Assembly (NCBI GenBank): GCA_022264855.1
Contig: JABYQU010000007.1
Span: 496,001 to 560,000 of the forward strand
DNA from: Lenzites betulinus
Taxonomy: Eukaryota; Basidiomycota; Agaricomycetes; Polyporales; Polyporaceae
Direction: 5' to 3'
DNA: 64,000 bases
Shown: piece after piece, positions 1-9,135 of the stretch
Numbering within the stretch: the stretch's first letter is position 1
How the letters are laid out: every line of letters begins with the position of its first letter
Position numbers and translations under genes: made by a program
The notes under the pieces: model-generated
The model's database searches: none
Told to the model about the DNA's origin: nothing
Seen by the model: the letters and a program-made list of their open reading frames with translations, nothing else

Positions 1-292
1 CCCCCGCCCCGTTGCACGCCGCCGCCGCCGTACATCGCCGCCGCCGCCCTTGCACGCCGCCGCCGCACATCGCTGCCGCCACTGCTGCACGTCGCCCTCC
101 ATTGCTCGCCGTCGCCCACACACGGCCGTCGCTGCACGCCAACGCTCGCCGGCCCCCGTCATCGCTCACTGTGCACCTCTGTTGCTCGCTGCCGCCTGTG
201 AACGGCTGCTCCCGCATGTCCCCTTGCTGCTTGCTGTTGTTCATCGCCATATAACGTACCTATTGTAAATACTACACTCCTACATACTCATC
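1..292. other. CCG-rich low-complexity leader upstream of the Plavaka gene
   Basis: The first 130 bases or so are dominated by imperfect gccgcc/cgccgc triplet repeats. They keep several frames open, but these give only Ala/Arg/His-rich low-complexity peptides, so I call no gene. The remainder leads to the transposase start and may hold the left end of the transposon. I could not identify a terminal inverted repeat. Confidence 0.6.
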
Positions 293-3200
293 ATGGACAA
301 CAGTAGGCGTCATAGCTTAGGCCGGCGGATACCCTGTACAGTACCAGGATGTAAGCGTACCTTGAAGTCAGCAAGAGGCTTGCAGCTGCACATCAATGCC
401 ATGCATGTCCTCCCCCCTCTGGAAGCTCCTCCTGTCCAACATCTTCCTCCTCCTCCTCCCCCTGGGCGTCCTCATACCCCTATACCCTCTGGCTCCAGGC
501 AGGTACCTAGGCCTAGCCTCATCAACACAGAGAGAGTCAGCTCTTCAGGTACCTTGCTGCTTCTATGCATCTACATTGTCATTGCTTACTGTGTGACTGT
601 ACTAGATGAAGACCCTACTCCCTCAACTCCTTCCCTCCCCCCCTCTCCCCTGGTTCAACATCATGCTGATGGCAGCTATACAGAGACTCATCCACTCCTT
701 ACTGGTATGTCATGTACATTGCCTCTTCTTATACATTCAACTTATACCCATGTAGGAACCCCTTGCACTCCTAATGGTCTTCCCTTGCCACCTAACACTC
801 CACCTCTTCCCCGCCAACGTCCACCTCACACTGACTACTCTCCCTTTGACAACCGTGCTCACTTCGAGTGTGCTGACTTCTTGTTCCGTAAGGAGCAGAT
901 GTCTGGTGGGAAGATTGATGCTCTCATGGACATCCTGAATGCATTCAATCAACAAGCTGCTGGTGGTGCTGGTGCTCCCTTCACTGATGCCAATGACCTC
1001 TATGAAACCATTGATCAAATCCCCCTTCTGGATGTTCCTTGGTGGTCTTTCAGTGTCTCTTACACAGGCCCACGACCTGATCGAGAGGAGGATGTCCCCA
1101 AGTGGATGAAGCAGGAGTATGTTGTCTGGTACAGGTGTCCTGACAAGGTTCTCAAGGCCCAGCTTGGCAACCCTGACTTCAAAGGAGAGATGGATTGGTC
1201 TCCTAAGAGGGTTTACAACAAGAAGGGTCAGAGAGAGTATCAAGACCTTATGTCAGGGGATTGGTGTTGGGAGCAAGCAGTATAGTACCATCTTCTTACT
1301 TTGCCTACTCAATGCTGATGTGTATGTTAGGACACTATTGCTGAAGACCCAGGGACCCATGGGGCTACCTTTTGCCCTATCATCCTAGGCAGTGACAAGA
1401 CCACAGTCTCAGTGGCTACTGGACAGAATGACTACTGGCCCCTCTACATCTCTAATGGTCTGGTTCACAACAATGTCCGCCGAGCACGCCGCAATGCAGT
1501 TTCTGTTGTAGCCTTCTTGGCCATTCCTACCAGTATGTTCCTAATATCATTCCCATGCTTTATATACTAACTTGGAGTATCTAGCGGACAGGGAGTTTGA
1601 AGGCGATGCTCAGTTCCGTAAATTTCGACGGCAGCTCTTCCATGACTCCTTACGCCATATTCTGCTCAACACTCTGCCAGGGATGTCAAGGCCACAGGTT
1701 ATCCTCTGCTCTGACAATCACTACCGTCGTGTCATCTATGGAATAGGGCCCTATATTGGTGACTATCCTGAACAAACCCTTGTGGCTTGTGTTGTTCAAA
1801 AGTGGTGTGCCAAGTAAGCACTATATCTTTTGCATCTATAGTACTCATAAGTTGATATTGTCTGTTTAGATGCACTGCTAGCAGGTTAGACTTGAATGGC
1901 CCAGGGATACCACGATCACATGAACATACAAGAGCCTTAGCAGAAGTGTTTCCTCCTAAGATCTTATGGGATGATTATGGTATAGTCCATGGGATAGAGG
2001 TATGTCATGGTCAATGATTGCAGGTCTGGTTATACTTAGCATTGCTACTAGCCCTTTACTACCACCTTCCCTCGTGCGAACATCCATGAGGTGATATCAC
2101 CAGACTTGCTACACCAGGTCATCAAAGGTACCTTCAAAGATCACTTGGTGAAATGGGTGGAAGAATACCTTGTAATCAAGCATGGAGTACGTGGTGCTGC
2201 TGTCATTATGGCAGATATTGATAGGCGGTTTGTACTTTAAATATCAAGTCATCTCACTGTCTAATCTCCATCTAGTATTGCAGTGGTCCCTAGCTTCACT
2301 GGTCTTAGGCGCTTTCCTGAGGGTCGTCGCTTCAAGCAATGGACTGGTGATGACTCTAAGGCCTTGATGAAGGTATGTTCACAGCATAACCCTTTTATAC
2401 ATAGTATATTCATATATATTAGGTGTTCATCCCTGCTATAGCTGGCTATGTCCCTCCCAAAATCCTTCAATGCTTTCGTGCCTTTCTGGACTTCTGCTAT
2501 CTAGTTAGGCGGCACATCATCACCAGTGAAGAGCTTGAACAAATCGAGGACGCCATACAGCAGTTCTATGAAGCACGCTTGGTCTTTGCTGAGGCTGGTT
2601 GCAATGTCCATGACTTTTCTATCCCACGCCAGCATTCAATCAGCCACTACCCTCGCCTCATCCAGCAGTTCGCTGCTCCCAATGGCCTTTGCTCCTCCAT
2701 CACTGAGTCCAAGCATATTCAGGCTGTCAAGGAGCCTTGGAGAAGGTCTAATCGCTTTAATGCCCTTGGTCAGATGCTACTCACCAATCAGCGTCTTGAC
2801 AAGCTGGCTGCTGCGCGAGTGGACTTCTATGCTCGTGGAATGTTGGATGGACCTCTCACAGGCTTTGACAACCTTCTGGCTGGCTTTGACCCTGCACCTC
2901 CCTCTCCTCCAACTGGTCTACATCCTGCACATAAATCAGACAACAGTGGTGATGAAGAGGACATAGACACTCTTGATGGGGGAGGAAGTGTTATTGTTAT
3001 GGCTAAACGCAAAGGTCAGTTTGCATAGTTCAAATTAAAATATTACTAATTCTCTCTATAATCAGTGCCAAACATGCCTAAAACCCTCACAGGTGTTGAA
3101 GACCTGTGTGGTTGCCCTAACCTGGGTGACCTAATCCAAGACTATCTTCAGCTATGTGAACCAGGCAATCTTTTAATTTCTACCTCATTTACTATTTATC

Positions 3201-3691
3201 CTTCTGTTACTGTTCATCTTTATGCACCAAATGAACAGTCTAGTCCTGGTGGGATCTATCGAGAGCATATACGCTCTGTTGCCTCATGGCGACAAGGTCC
3301 CCCAAGGCAAGATTGTGCATTTGTTAAGAAATCTCCATTTGTTCCAGCATTGCGTAATTTGGCTGTTGTGCGTGTTGTTATGTTTTTTTCTTTTCGTACA
3401 GTAGCAAGATCTACACACGAGTGTGCTTTGGTCACTGGCTATACTCCAGTGGGAGAAGAGCCTGATCAAGACACTGGTATGTGGATTGTAAAGCCTCAGA
3501 CTGACACTGATGATGACCCAGTCTATTCTGTTCTTTCTATTCATGATATTATACGTGCAGCCCATTTGATTGGACATTCAGGCAATGAAACAATTCCAAA
3601 TGATTTACTATATACTGATGCTTTGAATGCCTTTTCCGCATTTTATGTAAATAAGTACATAGATTACCATGCACATACAATGGATTTGTAG
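293..3691 (+). CDS. Plavaka-family (CACTA-like) DNA transposase, apparently intact
   Basis: Ten exons join in frame: 293-548, 606-704, 756-1279, 1331-1532, 1585-1813, 1870-1999, 2052-2227, 2276-2372, 2423-3014 and 3066-3691. Together they encode 976 residues with no internal stop. The N-terminus has a C2H2 zinc finger (CTVPGCKRTLKSARGLQLH), likely for DNA binding. The core carries Plavaka hallmarks: DKTTVSVATGQNDYWPLYIS followed by HNNVRRARRN, then FPPKILWDDYGIVHGIE, ISPDLLHQVIKGTFKDHLVK and the late SITESKHIQAVKEPWRRSN block. The first two introns are multiples of three and open, so intron retention would not break the frame. Family assignment rests on motif recognition. All joins being intact suggests recent activity, but the element ends were not found. 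Confidence 0.88.
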
Positions 3692-4033
3692 TGATATGCT
3701 TTGTAATTATATTTCCTGACCACTTTTCTACTTATAAATTTAAAGCAGTGCTGGTGTCAGACAAATCCTGGCTGTCAAGTCTAGAACTGTTTCATAAGAA
3801 CAATGTATGGTGTTAAGATAATGTTCTTATATGTCAGTTAATGAACTTGCTAATCTGTTAGGGCCTTAAAAATAAGACATGTACTAAAAAACAAGTCACA
3901 TACCTTGGAATATCAAGGCAATGTATATCAGTCACAGTCTTAGAAATCAGACAGAGTCAACTTCAAGGCATCTCTAAGACACTGCTATCTGGCCAAGGTG
4001 TGTCAGTCGGGTGCGCATTTTCCTGATGTGGTA
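3692..4033. other. AT-richer segment between transposase stop and copia fragment
   Basis: This stretch is AT-richer than the flanks and has no ORF of note. It contains loosely repeated words such as tcaaggca, gtcag and cacagtctta, as expected of the subterminal region of a CACTA-like element. The junction with copia-derived sequence lies close to 4030, where the copia reading frame becomes recognisable. No clear terminal repeat or target duplication is visible. Confidence 0.4.
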
Positions 4034-4722
4034 TTGCAGACATGGCCGACGTGCCCTACAGAGAGGGGGTCGGAATGTCGATGTACATTGCGGTCACGAC
4101 GCGGCCCGACATCGCCTACACTGTCCACCGGCTCGCCCAATACATGAGCAATCCGGGACACCCTCACTGGGAAGCCCTGAAGCGATTGGTGCGCTACTTG
4201 GTAGGGACTCGGGACCTATGGCTGTCGTATGGCCACACCGCGGACGGTCTTGCTGGGTACACCGACGCCGATTGGGGAACCAGTGACGACGCACGCCACT
4301 CAGTGTGCGGGTACGTCTATACGTTCGACGGCGGCGCCGTGTCCTGGTCAGCGAAGAAACAAGCAGTCGTGGCCCTCTCGTCGACCGAAGCTGAGTACAT
4401 CGGAATCACTCACGCCGCCAAAGAGGCGATTTGGCTTAGGGCCCTCTTAGGCGACCTCGTGGACCCCGACGCTGCGTCGCACCCCGTACGCTTGCATAGT
4501 GACAACAAGAGTGCGATGGACCTAGCGAAGAATAACGCGTTTCACGCGAGGACCAAGCACATCGCCATTCGCTATCACTTCATACGGGAAGCAGTCGAGC
4601 AGGAGGAAGTCGAACTCGAGTACCGCTGTACTGAAGACATGCCAGCCGACGTATTCACAAAGCCGCTCACTCGCTCGCGTCTCGATCACCTCCGGACGAT
4701 GTTCGGACTGCGCGCACTTTGA
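4034..4722 (+). pseudogene. Ty1/copia retrotransposon polyprotein, 3' fragment (RT end + RNase H)
   Basis: The open frame encodes the C-terminal end of a copia pol. It starts at MADVPYREGVGMSMYIAV and runs through the end of the reverse transcriptase and a complete RNase H: YTDADWGTSDDARHSVCG, SWSAKKQAVVALSSTEAEY, LHSDNKSAMDLAKN and ARTKHIAIRYHFIRE, ending near ADVFTKPL. Gag, protease, integrase and most of the RT are missing upstream, where Plavaka sequence begins, so this is a 5'-truncated relic. The surviving frame has no stop, so the truncation may be fairly young. A polypurine tract and an LTR follow at once. Confidence 0.9.
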
Positions 4723-4729
4723 GGGGGCG

Positions 4730-5036
4730 TGTTGTGGATAGCAATTCGGCGCGGGAATCCGGAGGCGCGTCGATGCGCCTCCGTGTATGGGACGGTCCCG
4801 TGGGCGCGTCTCGGCAAAGCGCGCGCAGGCGCCCGCCCGGCGCGGAAGCGCGGAGACTTTCCTAGTTGGGCGCACCGCGCCCGACATATGTATGTTTTCA
4901 CTCGTCTCGCCCGCGTCACTCGCAGATCGTCTCGTCTCGCCACTCGCTTGTTTGTTTGTATTTACACAGAGCTTTTTCCACGGGCAATACGCCCGCAGAG
5001 CTGGAGAGTCTTGCCTCACACTTTCAGTCGTGAACA
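4730..5036 (+). repeat. Copia 3' LTR
   Basis: Directly after the pol stop comes a polypurine tract (tttgagggggcg at about 4718-4729). Then follows a 307-bp block starting TGTTGTGG and ending GTGAACA, with the TG...CA ends extended to an imperfect TGTT...AACA inverted repeat. This position and these ends are what a Ty1/copia 3' LTR should have. With no 5' LTR in the window I cannot confirm the boundary by pairwise comparison. Confidence 0.65.
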
Positions 5037-5097
5037 GTGTGAGATCTGACGCGCTTGCGCTCATAGACTGCCTCCAGCCGAGTAACCTTAAAAGTAA

Positions 5098-5605
5098 CTT
5101 CCACTCGACAGCCATCCAGGACGGCCAGAGAAGTTCCAGCTCGGGCTCCTCACCGTCTCTTCGCCCAACCGAGGGATCGGCGGCACCTGGTCCTCAGGCC
5201 GAGTGTTTGTCCAGGTCAGCTGTAGATGATATATACCCTCCTAGCTCTAACAAAACCTCCGGATGCATACCACACTCTCCGCCTCACGGCGAACACACTT
5301 CACCGCCTGCCGCGAGCCTACACGCTATGATCTTCCGCCCATCATCTGTCTTGTTTCTCGTCCTGGCCTTCTTCAGCGCCGCCCTCTTTCAGATCGCCAC
5401 CGCCGCGCCCACTGTCAAGGTCGAACGGCCTGACGTCTACTCCCCGCCCGTACTCTACGCGCATACGGACACGGCGTGGTACAAAAATTAGACACCACCA
5501 CTGCCTACTAGTAGGTTTCCTCCCTCGACACTGTGGGCCGCACGACTGACGCGATTTGCAGAGCTGTTTCCTCCCTACCCGTGAATATCACTGATAAAGT
5601 CGGTA
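5098..5605 (+). pseudogene. Decayed third copy of the KRE9/KNH-like secreted protein gene
   Basis: This block matches the promoter, exon 1 and part of exon 2 of the two intact copies at 16863-17444 and 25192-25773. An ATG at 5327 opens a signal peptide and reaches DVYSPPVLYAHTDTAWYKN. The frame then stops at a TAG that aligns with the Gln codon (CAG) of WYKGQTHNVTW, a nonsense mutation. A decayed exon 2 is still readable after an AG at 5561 (VSSLPVNITDKVG at about 5565-5605). Later exons are not recognisable. A TATATA box remains at about 5230-5235. The copy begins 60 bp after the copia LTR. Confidence 0.75.
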
Positions 5606-5948
5606 ACGCGTAGCAATCGTTTATGAAGGTCTCAACAATGTATATCTCGCGTCCAACTACCTCGGCTTTCGACAAAATGGGTTATAGACTGGAGAGCCAT
5701 TCATCGCCTGTGAGATATTAACACTGTCTGACCAACTTTCATGCAAAGAGACCACCCATAACCAATTTCTCTGTTCCTCCGATGCTTTCGGAGAGGCACC
5801 ATCAGCCTGGTGACCAACCTTCTAGAGCTCTCCCACGTCGTACCATAGCCTTACCCGACGCACATATAAGTTCGAACCTTCGCTTTAAATCCTGAGACTA
5901 CCCGGTGAGCGTACTGACATACGCACTTGTTTGACAGTGCCGCAACCA
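5606..5948. other. Intergenic; former upstream region of the beta-lactamase-like gene
   Basis: No gene seen. It lies between the decayed KRE9-like copy and the original start codon of the beta-lactamase-like gene, so it probably held that gene's promoter before the element at 5969 was inserted. Confidence 0.4.
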
Positions 5949-5968
5949 ATGGCGCCTCCTTACTTGCG
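5949..5968 (+). other. Orphaned original start of the beta-lactamase-like gene
   Basis: The 20 bases begin ATGGCGCC and read M-A-P-P-Y-L plus two bases of an Arg codon. If the 855-bp element and one copy of its 7-bp target duplication are removed, this runs in frame into 6831 and gives a hydrophobic signal peptide (MAPPYLRILAALGILSAV). The split is therefore the direct footprint of an insertion in the first exon. Confidence 0.8.
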
Positions 5969-6823
5969 GTAGAGTATACAACAGTTGTTGCAACATTCTA
6001 GGTGTAATAAATAGCGGTAGTTGCAACTTCGGCGGTTTAAGGCCAAATAGGCGCCGTTCGGCACAGCCACTGACGCGCGAGACGCAGGCGCCTATCTGCA
6101 GTTGCAGTCACGGCGAGGTGGGCGTCTATTGTAGTTGCAGCCACGAAAAGAACACGTAGCCAGCGGAATTGAACACCGGACCTGCTGCAAAAGCCTAAGT
6201 AAGAGTGATACACATAAACCACTCGGCCACAGGGCTCTACAAATGTTAGTGTTGTCCACGGTACTAGTTCTGATACATTTTCCCAGCCACTAATGGTACT
6301 CCAAGTCCTTACCGGATCTTGGTGCTGCATAAGGACTTATAATGCTGTTAGTAGCCAAAGGAATGGATGAACACTAGTACCATATATACTCCTATAGGGT
6401 GTATAGTTCTGTGGCTGAGTGGTCCATTTCTATCACTGGAATCCGACATCTTGCTGAAGCTTGGCGCTGCGTGAGGACTTAGAGTAACTGGGGGTGCCAT
6501 TAGTGGCTGGGAAAATGTATCAGAACTAGTACCTAGACAACGCTAACATTTGTACAGCCCTGTGGCCGAGTGGTTTATGTGTATCACTCTTACTTAGGCT
6601 TTTGCAGCAGGTCCGGTGTTCAATTCCGCTGGCTACGTGTTCTTTTCGTGGCTGCAACTACAATAGACGCCCACCTCGCCGTGACTGCAACTGCAGATAG
6701 GCGCCTGCGTCTCGCGCGTCAGTGGCTGTGCCGAACGGCGCCTATTTGGCCTTAAACCGCCGAAGTTGCAACTACCGCTATTTATTACACCTAGAATGTT
6801 GCAACAACTGTTGTATACAACTC
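5969..6823. mobile_element. Palindromic tRNA-like (SINE/foldback) insertion, 855 bp, with 7-bp target duplication
   Basis: The element is bounded by direct repeats ACTTGCG at 5962-5968 and 6824-6830. Its two arms, about 5974-6320 and 6470-6818, are near-identical inverted repeats of roughly 345 bp, each ending at gtatacaacagttgttgcaa, around a spacer of about 150 bp. Each arm contains a tRNA-like pol III promoter: an A box (tggccgagtggtt) followed about 50 bases later by a B-box-like ggtgttcaattccg. The spacer holds another A-box-like word (tggctgagtgg, about 6412-6422). This fits two tRNA-derived SINEs head to head, or a foldback/MITE that captured a tRNA-like unit. No coding capacity of its own is seen. 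Confidence 0.82.
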
Positions 6824-8982
6824 ACTTGCGAATTCTGGCGGCTCTTGGCATCTTGAGCGCCGTGTGTTCTCATCAGGATTCGTCTTTCCACTGCTTAGCA
6901 AGAGCGGCGACGCTAACACTCCCGAAGCTCATCACGTCGGATGTATCCATCTTCGTTGAGAGGATACTGAATGGCTCCGCTATTCCTGGGGTATCCCTGG
7001 GCGTCGTCCGCCTCAATCATACTGATAAACAGCCTGTGGTCGAGTTAGCCGCGTGGGGCCGACGAACAGAAGAAGGCGACGGCCATGACCTCACCCCACT
7101 CACCCCAGACGTGAGCTTTCTCCGTTTCTTCGTACGATGAATTTGTGTTGACGGTCATGGTAACAGACACTGTTCGCTCTCGCATCTTGCTCGAAGGCGT
7201 TCCTGGTCACGTCCATCGGCCTGCTCATGGACGACTATGCACTTGGAAGGAACGCGACGCCGCTTCCCATCTCTGCAAGTGATTTTCACTGGGACACGAA
7301 GATCCAGGACCTCCTCCCGGACGAATGGACATTATGGGATAAGTGGGCAAACACAAAAACGACCATTCGTGATGCGCTGGGTCATGTCACCGGACTTCCG
7401 AGGTTTGCATACGGCCATGAGCATGCTGAGCGCAGGAATTGATTATTTTTCTTTCGAATTCTAGGCATGACTACTCGTATCGCCCAGGCGATACAGCCCA
7501 GGACGTGTTGAGGCGACTGAGGCATCTCCCGCCCGCTTGGGACCTACGCGAGAAGTGGTCGTACAACAATTTGGTCCGTATACTTTCCACCTGTGTCCAA
7601 CCAGCTACCTGTATGACTGACTTCTTTGGGGGATGTAGATGTACATAGCAGGCGCACGGATTGTGGAGAAATACGCAAACATGTCCATCGGCGACTTCGT
7701 TACTTCGCGTATCTTCAAGCCCCTCCACATGACCTCCTCGACGTACTCGCCGTCCGAGGCCGCATGGACTGGACGGGTAACTCAGACGTGGACGCGCGGT
7801 GTCCGCCGCATACCGTACTGGTTCCCGGACGAGGTCAACAATCTCTTTGCTGGGCCCGGCGGCGCCGTCTCCAGTGCCGAGGACATTGTAAGCCGGTCGT
7901 AAGAGCGGCTTTCCGTGTAGAACTAGCTCATGCGAGCATCATAGATAAAATGGGTTGCGACGCTACTTAATGGCGGCATCGATCCGAAGACAAATGCGAC
8001 CATCGTTCCTGCCTCCGTTCTAGCGAACATGACAGCCTACCGTGCAATTGAAAACACTGCTGTTTCATACCGGGACGTCGTATCATCGCTGGACGTCTCA
8101 GCCATGGGGTACGGCATGGGCTGGTTCCGAATGATGTACAAGGAGTGCGATGTAAGGATTTCCACCTGTTCTTCATGTGCGAGGCTCTTTGACTAAGTAC
8201 GGTTCATCATAGGTGGTCTGGCATTTTGGCGCAATCCCCGGCTTCTCCCTTCTCGTCGCCTTCCTCCCTACGGACAACCTTGGTGCAGTCATACTCGCCA
8301 ACATGGATGAGAAACAAAACGACACGATGTCCATTCTCTTCCATGTGATCGACAAGGCCCTCAATCTGCCCCCGTCAAACGAGCATACACTGGAGGACCA
8401 GTCAGTATCACTGTTGCATCCTGATCCCATTCGCATCTTCAGTGCTAAGCTATTCGTAGACCAATGTTCCAGAATCCGATAATACAAATCCGCGATTCAG
8501 TCGAAGCCCCACTTACAGACCCCCTCCCGCTTGATCTCGAAGCGTACATAGGTAGCTACACCAGCGTCGCATACGGGAACATCACATTCTGCGGCTCCAA
8601 CAGCACCTCCGCACACTGCGCACAAGTACTCGCAACGTTCGCTCCCATCGTAACGGCAACCGGGGAGCCCCTGCCCGATGCCCGTCTATACGCTGCATGG
8701 CCGCGCGTGTGGTCGTCGCACGTCCGCCTCCGCCATGCCAGTGGCAACACGTTCGGGCTCGTGTTCCCCTGGCTGTTCCCGCAGGGGTTCGGCGCGAACC
8801 GCACCGCGTTCGAGTTCTACGACTCGGTGATCTCGGTGGGGAGAGTCGAGTTCCTTGTGGAGCGTGGACGCGTGCTTGGGTTTGCGCTGGTGACGCAGGA
8901 AGAGGCGGCCGCAGCGCGGAAGGAGCGGACAAACGGGTCGGTACAAGAGATCGGAGATGCTTGGTTCGTGAAGGTGGAATGA
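6796..8982 (+). CDS. Serine beta-lactamase / DD-peptidase-like secreted hydrolase, start disrupted by a mobile element
   Basis: Seven exons join in frame: 6796-7110, 7167-7402, 7465-7573, 7639-7887, 7945-8151, 8213-8400 and 8460-8982 (608 residues). The class C beta-lactamase fold is shown by the SxxK motif in LFALASCSKAF (nucleophile Ser and Lys), the YxN motif in EKWSYNNL and an HFG box in VVWHFGAIPGFS that replaces KTG. A C-terminal beta-rich domain follows. Fungal members are hydrolases or esterases of uncertain substrate, and drug resistance should not be inferred. The 6796 start codon lies inside the right arm of the inserted element; the original start is at 5949. The rest of the gene is intact. 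It may be expressed from the element-borne ATG, rescued by splicing, or silenced. Confidence 0.83.
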
Positions 8983-9135
8983 ACCTGGGTTCGTGCTGTT
9001 GGACGTGACGCTCGCCTTGGATCGTTGCATGGCATTGGCCGAGCCCTTCGGTGATAGAAATGGATCAGTACTTGAAGCGATGGCGCACGCGGTTATGTGA
9101 CTGACCTCTCGCAGACCAGTACATCTCGCTGTATT

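Noticed and set aside
737..1243. 168-residue minus-strand frame inside the Plavaka gene
   Set aside because: Antisense to clearly conserved transposase exons.
6037..6330. Open frames repeated on both strands of the palindromic element
   Set aside because: The same peptide appears on both arms because the arms are inverted copies; it runs through tRNA-like sequence and is not a gene.
6796..8982. Antibiotic-resistance beta-lactamase
   Set aside because: The SxxK/YxN fold is shared by many fungal esterases and peptidase-like proteins; nothing shows drug hydrolysis.
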